Shown: positions 26,510 through 35,865, counted from the stretch's first letter. The stretch: 64,000 bases of DNA from Firmicutes bacterium HGW-Firmicutes-8 (GCA_002840165.1 PGZN01000013.1:1-64000); one strand, 5' to 3'. The notes: a model not told the origin generated them from the sequence alone. Numbers and translations: made by a program.

Positions 26510-27374
26510 TCATGTCACATATGTGGCGCCAGGTATCAGATGTCAGGTGCAAGGTCTTAGGTAACAGGGGCACCACCATAGAGAGAAAAAGAAAACCCAG
26601 TTGGAGCCTTATGCAGCAAAGCTGTATCAAACAATTTGAAAAAGGCCGCGGATAACGCGGATTAACGCGGATTAGAACGACGCGGATAAAACATAAAATT
26701 GGACCACAAAGTTCCTAGCGCAGCAAAGCTGCAATCAAAGATTTAAACCTAAAAAAACAACCACGGATGAACACGGATGGCGCGGATAAACACGGATATG
26801 GATGCCGTGAATTTAGACCAATTAAAAAACTATAAACAAAAACAAAAAACAGTTACAGGTCACACAAACTTAGTTTTCTACTCACATAAAAGTGCGGTTT
26901 GCAGCGAAACAAATATGAATTGATTGCTGAAGGTCACATTTATCTACGGAAGAAAACCGGGGGTTGGGATATTCTGTAAAGTTAATATGTTTTGTATATA
27001 AAGTTATTTTTAAATAAAAGAAAGCTGTCTGGTTTTTATCCGTGTTAATCGTCTCGAATCCGTGTTCATCTGTGTTATCCGTGGTTAAATAAAAAAAATT
27101 AGTTTAAAAAACAAACTTTCACGAAGCAGTAGTACAAAGACCACAAAAAGTATCTGCTATTCCAAACTAACGCGTTCTCTCTCTTGATTAATCAACTTTT
27201 AATTAATTATTTTTCTAGAAAAAACTAAAACGTGCTAGAAAACTTTAGTCTGCTGAACCACTGCCACTTTGTGTCCTTCGACTATTGAGCAGTGCCTGTT
27301 AGCCTTTGTGGTAAATTGTTTTTCAATCCCTTTTATCTTCTATCCGCGTCTTTTAAAATCCGCGTGCATCCGCG
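26510..27374. repeat. non-coding repeat island
   Basis: Nearly 900 bases without a credible gene. It holds a degenerate heptad tract (26528-26570), CGCGGAT/CACGGAT tracts in one orientation (26645-26700, 26760-26805) and in the opposite orientation (27030-27090, 27340-27390), and the GCAGCAAAGCTGC repeat at 26711-26740 with a weaker copy at 26612-26632. The two opposed tracts make a large imperfect inverted repeat around about 350 bases of AT-rich DNA. Confidence 0.75.
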
Positions 27375-27875
27375 TCATCCGCGGCTAATTAAAAAAATAA
27401 TTCCTTTCTCTACCAAAAAATCAACCAGACCAGCGGTGTCGTCAAGAGCAAAGGTAGGGATACCGGCAAACCTGACATCACCGGCTACTGCCAGCAGTTC
27501 CTCAGGTGGGGTTACCAGTTCTTTGTGCACCTCTGACCGGAATACCTCGATTTTGGGTTTGTCACCTTTTTTGTACCCCTCCGTAATAATCAGGTCAACA
27601 CCTGTAATCTTTTCAGCGATTTCGTCCAGGGTCAGCTCACTTTCGGTCTTCTCTATCATGGCGACCTTGCCCGGGGAAGCCAGGACAACGGTATTGGCCC
27701 CAGCCTCGGCATGCCTCCAGGTATCCTTACCGGGAATATCTATGGCAAAATCACCGTGATGGTGTTTAATCACAGCAACTTTGTAACCCCGGCGCTTCAA
27801 TTCTTTGATAAGTTTTACCAACAGTGTTGTTTTACCGGAATCGGCATAACCAACTACTGAAATTATAGGTATCAT
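27375..27875 (-). CDS. mobB: molybdopterin-guanine dinucleotide biosynthesis protein MobB
   Basis: MobB is a GTPase that helps MobA attach GMP to molybdopterin. The 166-residue protein starts IISVVGYADSGKTTLLVKLI (Walker A). It continues with VIKHHHGDFAIDIPGKDTWR and LIITEGYKKGDKPKIEVFR, both family signatures. It follows fdhD by 11 bases and is the last of the mobA-fdhD-mobB run. Moco of the guanine type is needed by formate dehydrogenases and related oxidoreductases. Confidence 0.93.
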   Translation of the reverse strand: MIPIISVVGYADSGKTTLLVKLIKELKRRGYKVAVIKHHHGDFAIDIPGKDTWRHAEAGANTVVLASPGKVAMIEKTESELTLDEIAEKITGVDLIITEGYKKGDKPKIEVFRSEVHKELVTPPEELLAVAGDVRFAGIPTFALDDTAGLVDFLVEKGIIFLISRG

Positions 27876-27886
27876 CTTGGTTCCTC

Positions 27887-28669
27887 CTATGGGCTTACCC
27901 TTTCGGGATAGGTATATACATTCATCCTCCGGTTGCGCACAAAGGCAGCCACAGTTACCCCTAGGTCCGCAGCATATTTCACGGCCAGGTCGGTCGGGGC
28001 GGACCGCGAAGCAATAACAGGCACACCCATTTTGGCTGCCTTAATCAGGATTTCAGATGAAATCCGACCGGTTGTAAGAAGGATTTTATCGGCGGTGTCT
28101 ATCCGGTCATAAAAACACCTGCCGGTCAGTTTATCAACAGAATTATGCCTGCCGATATCTTCCCTGAAAAACAGGATGTTTTCCCCTGTGCAGACAGCGG
28201 AACTGTGTACGCCGCCCGTTATCTTGAACATCTCTGACATGCGCTGGGCCTCGGTCATTAATCTAAATATCTGGGCTGGAGTAACCGTAAAGCCTGTTTC
28301 CACCGGCCGGCAGACGGCGTCTGAAAGGTTATAGAAACTTGTACCCTTGCCGCAGCCAGTTGTAATATAGCGTTTGAGAAAAGTCTGTTCGGCAACTGCA
28401 GCCTGTCTGGCGGTTTTCACAATAGCAGAGCCCTGTTCCTCGTCAATTCTAACGTCCGGGATATCGTCCCCGGCTTTAATAAATCCCTCCGACTGCAGAA
28501 AACCTACTGCCAGTTCGTCTACATGCTCCCATGTACACAGCAGGGTAACCAGTTCCCGGTCATTCAGGATTATAGTTAACGGGCTTTCCCGCGTGACCGG
28601 GTCTTCGATTGACTCCCCGACACCCTCTCTGATCCGCCATGCCGGTATCAATTGATATCTAGCATCCAT
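27887..28669 (-). CDS. fdhD: formate dehydrogenase accessory sulfurtransferase FdhD
   Basis: FdhD moves sulfur from a cysteine desulfurase to the molybdenum cofactor of formate dehydrogenase. The 260-residue protein has RESPLTIILNDRELVTLLCT, HVDELAVGFLQSEGFI, TTGCGKGTSFYN, GGVHSSAVC and EDIGRHNSVDKLTGR. E. coli FdhD has a CxxC pair in the third motif. Only the first cysteine is present here, as in several Firmicutes. The start has GGGAGGG 7 bases upstream and overlaps the mobA end by 11 bases, so the genes are coupled. Confidence 0.93.
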   Translation of the reverse strand: MDARYQLIPAWRIREGVGESIEDPVTRESPLTIILNDRELVTLLCTWEHVDELAVGFLQSEGFIKAGDDIPDVRIDEEQGSAIVKTARQAAVAEQTFLKRYITTGCGKGTSFYNLSDAVCRPVETGFTVTPAQIFRLMTEAQRMSEMFKITGGVHSSAVCTGENILFFREDIGRHNSVDKLTGRCFYDRIDTADKILLTTGRISSEILIKAAKMGVPVIASRSAPTDLAVKYAADLGVTVAAFVRNRRMNVYTYPERVSP

Positions 28670-29261
28670 CTTTTTCCCTCCCGGCCATAACCTTTGCCAA
28701 ATCAAGGTCAACAGGGGTGTTCACATTGAAAAATATCTTTTCCGGATCACCGAACAACCCTATCTCGTCAATGCCTATAAACCTCGTTTTAACATCAGAA
28801 TAAAAAGAAAAAATCTTGTTTTGGCCTTGTTTCAAATGGTTCTCAATGGCTGTCAAGCAGGTCTTGGAATAAACTGCAAACAGGGGTTGGTAGTACTTCC
28901 TAAGCCTTGGCACTACCGCATCGTAACCGGCAGCTGACTTTACCATATGGACCGCCAGCCTTACATCAATAAAAGGCATATCACAGGCCACCAGAAAATT
29001 CATGGCATAGGACGAGGTCCTCAGCCCGGCATGAATTCCGCCCAGAGGCCCGTGGTCCGGAAATATATCCGGTACCGTTTTAACACCAAGATCATCAAAT
29101 AAATTATCATTAGCTGAAACTATTATTTCGGGAAATTCTCCGTTCAATACCCGGATTACCCCTTCCAGCATCTTATGTTCTTTAACCCTGACAAACGCCT
29201 TATTTCTGCCCATCCGGGTACTCTTGCCACCGGCCAGGATAATCGCCGTCGCCTCAATCAT
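28659..29261 (-). CDS. mobA: molybdenum cofactor guanylyltransferase
   Basis: MobA transfers GMP from GTP to molybdopterin. The protein has 200 residues and the nucleotidyltransferase opening AIILAGGKSTRMGRNKAFV. It also has PDHGPLGGIHAGL, FLVACDMPFIDVRL and the C-terminal NVNTPVDLDLA. The start at 29261 has AAAGGGG upstream; a longer form is less likely. It is the first of the Moco genes on this strand, with the ATC-hydrolase-like gene just upstream. Confidence 0.93.
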   Translation of the reverse strand: MIEATAIILAGGKSTRMGRNKAFVRVKEHKMLEGVIRVLNGEFPEIIVSANDNLFDDLGVKTVPDIFPDHGPLGGIHAGLRTSSYAMNFLVACDMPFIDVRLAVHMVKSAAGYDAVVPRLRKYYQPLFAVYSKTCLTAIENHLKQGQNKIFSFYSDVKTRFIGIDEIGLFGDPEKIFFNVNTPVDLDLAKVMAGREKDGC

Positions 29262-29294
29262 AGAAATCCCCTTTCCCAACAATTACTTCTTCTA

Positions 29295-29789
29295 TTATAA
29301 TCGTTTTTCTTTATGGGGTCTAACCACTAATCTGCAGACTTCATCCCCCTCGGCCAGAAGCTTCTCAAAAGTAAGCTCCAGGGGAAATGCTGCAATCCGG
29401 CCGTGGTCACCACACCTGGCCATCCGGCACAGTAAAGCTGTCTCTTCCGGTGAAGCCTCCAATTTACGCCATGCTTCGACAAGGGGACAGTAAGAAAACT
29501 CGATTACAGCTTCGTCGTCATCACCTTTGACGAGCCTTTGAACAAATACCTTTTCTCCTACAGGGGAGATAAGGTTTCGGGCCCACTCCCCGGGAGTACC
29601 GGTGGGCGGCATTTTTGCTCCCTTGATCTGACCGAATTTAAAAATGGCTCGGTTAACTTCCGGAATCTCTTCAATTTTTCCGTCTTTAGACAACTCCTTC
29701 AAAATAAGATATAACCAGGTGGCTCTATCTTCGACAGCTGCCCTGACTTCATCTCTAACCCTATCGGTTACCTGGCCGTTTGGTTCCAT
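29295..29789 (-). CDS. L-2-amino-thiazoline-4-carboxylic acid hydrolase-like protein
   Basis: The 164-residue protein matches the ATC hydrolase-like family: EFSYCPLVEAWRKL, then a Cys pair near LLCRMARCGDHGR, the helix FEKLLAEGD and a closing CRLVVRP. Family members are often annotated next to redox genes and seldom have a proven role; hydrolysis of ATC itself is known only for a few. Cys and Asp/His residues in the SYCP and GDHGR motifs could bind metal. It lies 33 bases upstream of mobA on the same strand, so it may be part of that operon. Confidence 0.75.
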   Translation of the reverse strand: MEPNGQVTDRVRDEVRAAVEDRATWLYLILKELSKDGKIEEIPEVNRAIFKFGQIKGAKMPPTGTPGEWARNLISPVGEKVFVQRLVKGDDDEAVIEFSYCPLVEAWRKLEASPEETALLCRMARCGDHGRIAAFPLELTFEKLLAEGDEVCRLVVRPHKEKRL

Positions 29790-29937
29790 GACACATCCTC
29801 CTTGTTTGATTCACTTCACAAATACCCATATTCCAACATTTTCTTCGGTTAAATCCTAAACTGCCTATCTACAAAAACCTGTTAATATGATATATTCATA
29901 TCAATATAAATTATTAAGTGTATGAAAGGGATTTGTT

Positions 29938-30735
29938 ATGACAATGCGAAAATTCCTTTGGTCAGCACTTGTAGTGCTTATAGGAAGCCTGGTCTACTTT
30001 AGATCCTCAGTTGTTCCGGTATTTTCGGTCGCCCCTCCGGGGGATAAAATCCCCATCCTGATGTACCACAAGATCAGCCCGTATTCGTTCCACGGCGGTC
30101 TGGGCCTGCGGGTCCCGCCGGAATTATTCGAACGCCAGATGAACTACCTTAAAAAACACGGTTATCATACTGTTTCTTTGGATCAGGTGACTGACCACTG
30201 GGACAAAGGCAAACCCCTTCCATCCCACCCGATTGTGATAAGTATGGATGACGGTTATGAAGATAACTACACCTTCGCCTTTCCTATTCTTAAGAAAATG
30301 GGGTTTTCAGCTACTATCTTTCTTGTAAATAATGATATCGGTGGTTATAACCTCTGGGATGCAGGCAGAATGGCCCGCTCAAAACTTCTTTCATGGCCGC
30401 AGATTCGGGCCATGAAACAATATGGGATTTCTTTTCAGTCCCATACTCTCACCCACCCGCACCTAACAAAAATTAAACCGGCTGCGGCCCAAAGGGAAAT
30501 CTGTGAATCAAAAACCCAACTGGAAAAGGCCCTTAGCATGCCGGTTAACTTTATCGCCTACCCGTATGGGGACAGTGACGTAGAAATTGACAAGATGGTT
30601 CGTCAAGCCGGTTACAAAGCAGGTATCTCGACAAATCAGGGTCAAAATAATGCCGGTACTGACCGGCGCCGTCTGAAGAGGATAAGGATAACCGGGGATG
30701 TCAGTATGAGTGACTTCAAAAAATTGCTGATATAA
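29938..30735 (+). CDS. polysaccharide deacetylase
   Basis: This is an extracellular NodB-fold deacetylase of 265 residues acting on N-acetylated or O-acetylated cell-wall sugars. The N-terminus has one hydrophobic segment (about residues 6-24, signal anchor). The catalytic sequence begins KIPILMYHKISP. The metal motif is VISMDDGYEDNY, followed by SHTLTHPHLTKI for the two zinc histidines and AYPYGDSD. The start ATG follows AAAGGGA; a second ATG two codons later is possible. It is monocistronic, with a probable promoter (TTCATATCAATATAAAT) just upstream. Confidence 0.92.
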   Translation: MTMRKFLWSALVVLIGSLVYFRSSVVPVFSVAPPGDKIPILMYHKISPYSFHGGLGLRVPPELFERQMNYLKKHGYHTVSLDQVTDHWDKGKPLPSHPIVISMDDGYEDNYTFAFPILKKMGFSATIFLVNNDIGGYNLWDAGRMARSKLLSWPQIRAMKQYGISFQSHTLTHPHLTKIKPAAAQREICESKTQLEKALSMPVNFIAYPYGDSDVEIDKMVRQAGYKAGISTNQGQNNAGTDRRRLKRIRITGDVSMSDFKKLLI

Positions 30736-30800
30736 CAGGAAGGGAAAGGTGTCTTGCCAAAGTGCAACATCTCCCGTCGGGGCTTGTTGACAGGCAGAGC

Positions 30801-31547
30801 TCACCAGACCGGTCTTTGCGCTACATAAAACAGCCTCCTGCTAGAAGGTATGGGAGGGTCAAATGAAAACCCATGGTAAATATCAAGCACCTCAAAACCG
30901 GCTTCATTGAGAAACGTCAAGGCCTCGGTATTTTTATAGGCCTTTTCTTTATGGACCTCAATAAATTTATCATACAGTTCCCCTTTGCGGATAAACCCTG
31001 TCAGCTTGATTTCCCAGACATCAGTATCCTTGTCGTAGCCTGTTTCCCAAATTAATGACATGTTATCATCTTCCACAAAGGTAGTCTCCCCCCCACCCCC
31101 TGAGAGCTTCTCAACGGCATTCAGGTCAAAAATAAACAGCCCGCCGGGGCGGAGAGACTCATGAACCCTGCGGAAAACCTGCCTTAAATCAGCAGGGTCA
31201 ACAATATAATTTAATCCGTCATGATAGCATGTAATGAGGTCTATCGGCCTGGGCAGGGACAGCTGTCTCATGTCCTGCTCCAGAAAGTGAGGCCTGAGGC
31301 CTTTCTCTTCAGCCTTCCGGGCAGCCCTGGCGAGCATGGCTGGCGCTATGTCTATCCCATATACTTCGTAGCCCCGGGCAGCCAGCGGCAGGGTGGTATT
31401 ACCTGTGCCGCACGCCAGGTCAGCCACGTATCTGGTCTGTAACGAAAACTTTTTAAGTATTTCTTCTATATAATCGGCCCACTCTTCGTAATCTATACCG
31501 GCAACGAGATGGTCATAAATATCCGCCAGCTTGTTATACTGTGACAT
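30801..31547 (-). CDS. class I SAM-dependent methyltransferase
   Basis: The 248-residue protein has the Rossmann-fold SAM motif VADLACGTGNTTLPLA, YGIDIAPAMLARA for motif II, and ITCYHDGLNYI in motif IV. The beta-rich C-terminal insert (ETTFVEDDNMSLIWETGYD) is typical of a group of clostridial methyltransferases of unknown substrate. It is 15 bases downstream of the second pfk gene on the same strand. Confidence 0.85.
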   Translation of the reverse strand: MSQYNKLADIYDHLVAGIDYEEWADYIEEILKKFSLQTRYVADLACGTGNTTLPLAARGYEVYGIDIAPAMLARAARKAEEKGLRPHFLEQDMRQLSLPRPIDLITCYHDGLNYIVDPADLRQVFRRVHESLRPGGLFIFDLNAVEKLSGGGGETTFVEDDNMSLIWETGYDKDTDVWEIKLTGFIRKGELYDKFIEVHKEKAYKNTEALTFLNEAGFEVLDIYHGFSFDPPIPSSRRLFYVAQRPVW

Positions 31548-31562
31548 ATCGATACCCCTTCA

Positions 31563-32663
31563 TTATTCATCTCCAAATCCTATTCCCACAGCCTTGGCAG
31601 CAAAGACAATATCACTGTCCGGTGATACCGTTCGTAACACCTTAACGGCTTCCACGATAGGGACAGATTCAATATTTGTTCCATGGAGGCAGACCATGTA
31701 GCCAAATTTCCCCTCCATCAGAACCCTCACGGCATGGGCTCCATACCTCGTAGCAAGGAGCCGGTCAAACGGGGTAGGGCTCCCCCCTCTCTGCAGGTGG
31801 CCCAGTATCGTCACCCTTGTTTCCATCCCTGTACACTTCTCGATTTCATCACCGATCAAATTACCGACACCGCCCAGGCGAATCGGGTCGGCGCTGTCTT
31901 CAATAATCTTCTGGATAACCATTTCGCCACCGAGGGGTTTAGCCCCTTCAGCCACCACGACAATACTGAACTTTTTACCATTCAGTTTTCTATTGGTAAT
32001 CTTTCGGCATACATTCTCAAATATAAACGGTATTTCGGGAATTAAAATAACGTCAGCCCCTCCGGCAATTCCGGCATGGAGAGCAATCCAGCCCGCATAG
32101 CGTCCCATAACTTCCAACACCATGACCCGGTGGTGGGATTCGGCTGTGGTATGCAATTTATCAAGGGCCTCAGTAGCTGTTACGAGGGCTGTATCAAAAC
32201 CGAACGTAACATCTGTAGCAGACAGGTCATTATCAATCGTTTTAGGGACCCCTACTACCGGCAGGCCTTTTTGCCAGAATTCCCTGGCGATGCTAAGGCT
32301 GCCATCCCCACCGATTATCACGAGGGCATCGATCTGCATTTCTTCAAGGTTGCTCATAATGTGGTCTGACATATCGACATAAGCCCGCTCTCCGTCCTTC
32401 ATTATCGCATAGCGGAAAGGATTGTCCCTGTTGGTCGTCCCGAGTATAGTGCCCCCCCTCGGGAGAATTCCGGAAACCGAAGCCAGGTCCATCCTCTTGG
32501 CCATATTATTTATCAGGCCGCCAAACCCGTCAAGAAAACCGACAACTTCGAGATTGTACTTTTTGATTGCAGTCTTGACAACCGCCCTGATTACAGCATT
32601 CAAACCCGGGGCATCCCCTCCCCCGGTTAAAACCCCTATTCTTTTTATCTGCTTGTCAGCCAA
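31563..32663 (-). CDS. 6-phosphofructokinase, Lys-type (PPi or mixed-substrate clade)
   Basis: This is a second phosphofructokinase of 366 residues, longer than PfkA at 9226. It shares RIGVLTGGGDAPGLNAVIRA, IIGGDGSLSIA and EVMGRYAGWIALHAG. The phosphoryl-donor site reads VPKTIDND, with Lys where ATP-PFK has Gly, while GGDGS keeps Gly. This mix is found in the clade that includes PPi-dependent and long ATP-dependent enzymes. It may therefore run on pyrophosphate and work in both directions. The start is taken as TTG with AAAGGAGGG 6 bases upstream; an upstream ATG in frame has no ribosome site. Confidence 0.9.
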   Translation of the reverse strand: MADKQIKRIGVLTGGGDAPGLNAVIRAVVKTAIKKYNLEVVGFLDGFGGLINNMAKRMDLASVSGILPRGGTILGTTNRDNPFRYAIMKDGERAYVDMSDHIMSNLEEMQIDALVIIGGDGSLSIAREFWQKGLPVVGVPKTIDNDLSATDVTFGFDTALVTATEALDKLHTTAESHHRVMVLEVMGRYAGWIALHAGIAGGADVILIPEIPFIFENVCRKITNRKLNGKKFSIVVVAEGAKPLGGEMVIQKIIEDSADPIRLGGVGNLIGDEIEKCTGMETRVTILGHLQRGGSPTPFDRLLATRYGAHAVRVLMEGKFGYMVCLHGTNIESVPIVEAVKVLRTVSPDSDIVFAAKAVGIGFGDE

Positions 32664-32868
32664 AAAAAGCCCTCCTTTATAATTTTTAACCGTTAACTTC
32701 AATTAGACCGACTATTTTTACAAGTTTCGACATGGTGGCTTTTATTTCCTTCAGATGGGATTAACATAAAGCCAAATATCCGGTGAATTTACTGTTCCTT
32801 ACAAGGAATTAAGTAGATTCGTGTCGAAGAAAGCAAAATTCAAACTTCAATAATGAAAGGATGCCAAT

Positions 32869-33519
32869 ATGCTCGTTAAAGACCTGATGTCATGGCCTGT
32901 TATAACAGTATTTGATAATTCCACCGTCGGTGAGGCCCTCGCTATTTTAAGACGAAAAAACATCAAACACTTACCGGTAGTTGATAATAACCAGGCCCTC
33001 ATAGGAGTTACGTCTGAGACCGACTTGGTCAAAACATTTCCCGGGGGTAGGGAGCTGTCTTCATTTCAGTCTAATTTACTCTCCCGGACTCCGGTATCCA
33101 AAATGATGCAGATCAACCCCGTCTTCGTGGCGCCCAATATGATAGTGGAACAAGCAGCTTTGGTTATGCGCACGAGCAGGATAAGCTGCCTTCCGGTTTT
33201 GGATGAAGACAGTATACTTATTGGTATACTGTCCAAAAATGACATCCTCGATGCCTTTATCGCATCTCTCGGACTGGGTGAAGGTGGGACAAGGATTACG
33301 ATTTTCTATAAAAAGAAGTGGGGGTTTCTTTCTGAGCTTATTTCTTTTGCCGACAGACATAATACCTGTATCGATAACATAGTCTCCCTGGGGCAGGAAC
33401 TGGTCTTGAAAACTAAAGGGCGCTCCGGTGGTTTTGTCCATGACCTCAAAAAGGCCGGTTATAATGTGGTTGATGTTTCAACTATCGACCCCCCGGCCAA
33501 AACAGTGGCTGGTAGCTGA
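32869..33519 (+). CDS. AcuB-like CBS-pair/ACT protein
   Basis: Two CBS motifs form the first 135 residues (LVKDLMSWPVITVFDNSTVG and VSKMMQINPVFVAPNMIVE), a module that binds adenosyl nucleotides. Residues 145-205 (RITIFYKKKWGFLSELISFA) resemble an ACT domain. This is the layout of AcuB-like proteins, found with acetoin or acetate metabolism, but no acuA or acuC is near. AAAGGATG lies upstream of the ATG. It is monocistronic and ends in a heptad tract and a terminator. Confidence 0.8.
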   Translation: MLVKDLMSWPVITVFDNSTVGEALAILRRKNIKHLPVVDNNQALIGVTSETDLVKTFPGGRELSSFQSNLLSRTPVSKMMQINPVFVAPNMIVEQAALVMRTSRISCLPVLDEDSILIGILSKNDILDAFIASLGLGEGGTRITIFYKKKWGFLSELISFADRHNTCIDNIVSLGQELVLKTKGRSGGFVHDLKKAGYNVVDVSTIDPPAKTVAGS

Positions 33520-33574
33520 CCAATTGACAATTGACAATTGACAATTGACAATTGACAATTGATAATTGATAATT
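33519..33574. repeat. heptad repeat (CAATTGA type)
   Basis: Seven to eight copies of a 7-bp unit, CAATTGA/TAATTGA, start one base after the CBS gene stop. This is the cleanest copy of the family. Confidence 0.88.
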
Positions 33575-33596
33575 TATGCTTAACCTCAAACAATTG

Positions 33597-33632
33597 AGAG
33601 CTGCCCTAATTTTTTAGGACAGCTCATTATTT
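33597..33632 (+). terminator. terminator of CBS-ACT gene
   Basis: GAGCTGCCCTAA pairs with TTAGGACAGCTC (one wobble) around a T loop, with ATTATTTTT after the stem. Confidence 0.8.
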
Positions 33633-33674
33633 TTGTATAAAAGTTAAAAACAGCAAATTTTTTGCCGGGCTGGG

Positions 33675-34139
33675 TTATTCCTGGAAGCCGAGTTGGCGCC
33701 AGGCCTCGTAGAGAACGATGGCCACGGAATTCGATAAATTAAGAGAACGGGCTTCATTGATCATCGGAATCCGAATACAGTAATCCGGGTTGGCTGCCAA
33801 CAGCTCTTTGGGTAGTCCGGCTGTTTCTTTGCCAAAGACCAGAAAATCGTCCGGGCGGTAGGCAGCTTCCGAATATGAACGCCGGCCTTTAGTCGTCACA
33901 TAGAAAAACCTGTTGTCATAATTATCCCTGAGTTCCTGAAAACTGTCATAGTAATGGATATCCACCAAATGCCAGTAGTCGAGCCCGGCCCTTTTAAGGT
34001 ACCTGTCTTCCACTGAAAACCCTAACGGTTTTACCAGGTGTAAAGCGCTGCCCGTAACCGCACAGGTCCGGGCGATGTTGCCGGTATTGTAAGGTATTTC
34101 CGGTTCAACCAGGACTATGTGCATTTCCGGTTTAGCCAC
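33675..34139 (-). CDS. trmL: tRNA (cytidine(34)-2'-O)-methyltransferase
   Basis: This SPOUT methyltransferase of 154 residues modifies the wobble base of tRNA-Leu. The sequence starts with MHIVLVEPEIPYNTGNIART, followed by LHLVKPLGFSV, VFGKETAGLPKELL and RSLNLSNSVAIVLYEAWRQ, the trefoil-knot region. It has the normal family length. It is 17 bases downstream of the small membrane protein gene on the same strand. Confidence 0.94.
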   Translation of the reverse strand: MAKPEMHIVLVEPEIPYNTGNIARTCAVTGSALHLVKPLGFSVEDRYLKRAGLDYWHLVDIHYYDSFQELRDNYDNRFFYVTTKGRRSYSEAAYRPDDFLVFGKETAGLPKELLAANPDYCIRIPMINEARSLNLSNSVAIVLYEAWRQLGFQE

Positions 34140-34156
34140 CCCGCTTTTAGAAACCG

Positions 34157-34417
34157 TTAGTCGGTTTTTTCGACCTCGTCACCTTCCGGGCACTTACATT
34201 GTTTGACCAGCTTGAGTTGGGCCCGCAGGCATAAAATAAGAGAGGTATAAAGGAATACCGTTGCCGAAACTAGCAGAATAATTGATATCGCGTCCACGAC
34301 TCTGAATGAGACACCGGATACTATGGCCACCACCGGCCCCTGAAATCGGTTAGGGATTAGCAGCAGAGAGATTCCAAATAAGTGGATCAGAAAAGTGGAA
34401 ATGAGCCTCTTCTGCAT
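34157..34417 (-). CDS. small two-pass membrane protein
   Basis: The protein has 86 residues with two hydrophobic segments (about 7-25 and 41-65) and a hydrophilic tail with two cysteines (KQCKCPEGDEVEKTD). No known family is recognised. AAAGGAGGA precedes the ATG. It may be co-transcribed with trmL. Confidence 0.6.
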   Translation of the reverse strand: MQKRLISTFLIHLFGISLLLIPNRFQGPVVAIVSGVSFRVVDAISIILLVSATVFLYTSLILCLRAQLKLVKQCKCPEGDEVEKTD

Positions 34418-34575
34418 ATAAATCCTCCTTTGCCGGAATTCCCGCTCTTTATAGAGTATGTCATAGATTTCACATCTGCTGTCTAAATTATACCACCATT
34501 ATAGCTGTATTGTTAACCACAGCTTCCGCCACTTCACATAAATTATTTTTATACCACATAGAGATTATTTTTATT

Positions 34576-35343
34576 TCAAACCTGTCCTTTGCTTGTTATG
34601 CTAAGCAGCCAATCAATCGTCCGCTTTTCAACCAAGTTATAATGGGCTAAAAAACGGTGGTCCCCCTGGGATACAATCAGTTTCTTTTTCGGTTCGCCGG
34701 CCGCCTCAAATAACTTTTCGCCCTGAGAAACAGGTACCGTCTCGTCTGCAGTCCCATGGACCACGAAAAGAGGGCGTGGAGATATATGGGCAGCTGCCGC
34801 AGTAACACTGTGTCCGGGCAGGTCGTCAAAAAACTCGCGTTTTAACAGGTAGAAACCGTTCCCCTCAGGAAGTTTTAGCACGCTGCTGCCGCTGTCCAGC
34901 AGATGTCGGCACGGTTCGATAAATGTTTCTTCCAGGTCAGCCGGGGCGGACCATGAACACACCGCCGCCACCCTGTCATCACCGGCAGCCCGGCATATCG
35001 CAGCAGTCCCGCCGAGGCTGCGCCCCAACAAAATGATTTTACCACCTGATGCTGAAAGAGCAAATTCGACCGCCCCACCCAGGTCAAGAATATAATTGCT
35101 CAAGGTGGCATCAGCAAAATCTCCTTCGCTTTCCCCAGTCCCCGAAAAATCAAAACGCAGTACTGTTATTCCCAGTTTGGCCGCTTTCCCAGCCAAACTG
35201 ACGGCCCTCCCGCCACCGTCCTTGTTTCCCCTAAAACCGTGGCATATTACGAGACAATCGTCGATATTCGTCTTTTCTTCAGGCCGATGCAGCACCCCAG
35301 CTAAGCTTAAACCCGCGTGTCCCGGAAATGTGACTTTTTGCAT
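34576..35343 (-). CDS. alpha/beta hydrolase
   Basis: This is a 255-residue serine hydrolase. The oxyanion loop region is CLVICHGFRGNKDGGG, the nucleophile elbow LLGRSLGGTAAI, the acid VVHGTADETVP and the base GDHRFLAH. This order is close to the acyl-peptidase or esterase-like enzymes. The N-terminal part (KVTFPGHAGLSLAGVLHRP) fits prolyl-oligopeptidase-like esterases. No signal peptide is present. The substrate cannot be inferred. Confidence 0.88.
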   Translation of the reverse strand: MQKVTFPGHAGLSLAGVLHRPEEKTNIDDCLVICHGFRGNKDGGGRAVSLAGKAAKLGITVLRFDFSGTGESEGDFADATLSNYILDLGGAVEFALSASGGKIILLGRSLGGTAAICRAAGDDRVAAVCSWSAPADLEETFIEPCRHLLDSGSSVLKLPEGNGFYLLKREFFDDLPGHSVTAAAAHISPRPLFVVHGTADETVPVSQGEKLFEAAGEPKKKLIVSQGDHRFLAHYNLVEKRTIDWLLSITSKGQV

Positions 35344-35860
35344 ACTGATTCACCTCTTGTGAGTACAGAAGAGAGTAATCATTTATACCTACTCTCCATT
35401 TCAATTCAGTCACTCTGTACATTGAGAAATTATTAAATACGCGGAGTTCGCGGAGATAACGGAGTGACGCGGAGAAAAATAAATATAAAAACATACTTGA
35501 TCCCAGACATCCCGAATCCCGCTTTCTTACTTATTTATCTTTATTTCCTCGAACTATGTTCCTTATTAATCCTGTTATCCTGTCCGATATCTTTTTTTCT
35601 TCTTTAATAATAGATAATGCAGACAGGATAACAGGATAATCCAACTCTGTACCTTTAGATATTATTAAATATAAAATATTTTTAATACTCCGATATTCTT
35701 ACTCTCGGTTTTCTCACTTAAATAGATGTAACTTCTGGCAATCATCTATGTTGTCCTAGTTACTTCGCGAGACAAGTGAATTTCGTATCCTCCGCGTTCT
35801 CCGCGGTTGTTTTTAAAATTGATTGCAGCTTTGCTGCGCTAGGAACTCTGTGTCTTCTTT
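35344..35860. repeat. intergenic repeat island
   Basis: No gene is seen. The island holds CGCGGAG-type repeats (35437-35475 and 35788-35806), a ~75-bp element (35505-35580) that is also present at 44768-44845, an inverted repeat of the 14-mer CCTGTTATCCTGTC (near 35566-35582 and 35617-35640), and the GCAGCTTTGCTGC repeat (35819-35850). Confidence 0.75.
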
Positions 35861-35865
35861 TACAA

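Noticed and set aside
27292-27759. 155-codon open frame opposite mobB
   Set aside because: It overlaps the conserved mobB gene and has no motif or ribosome site.
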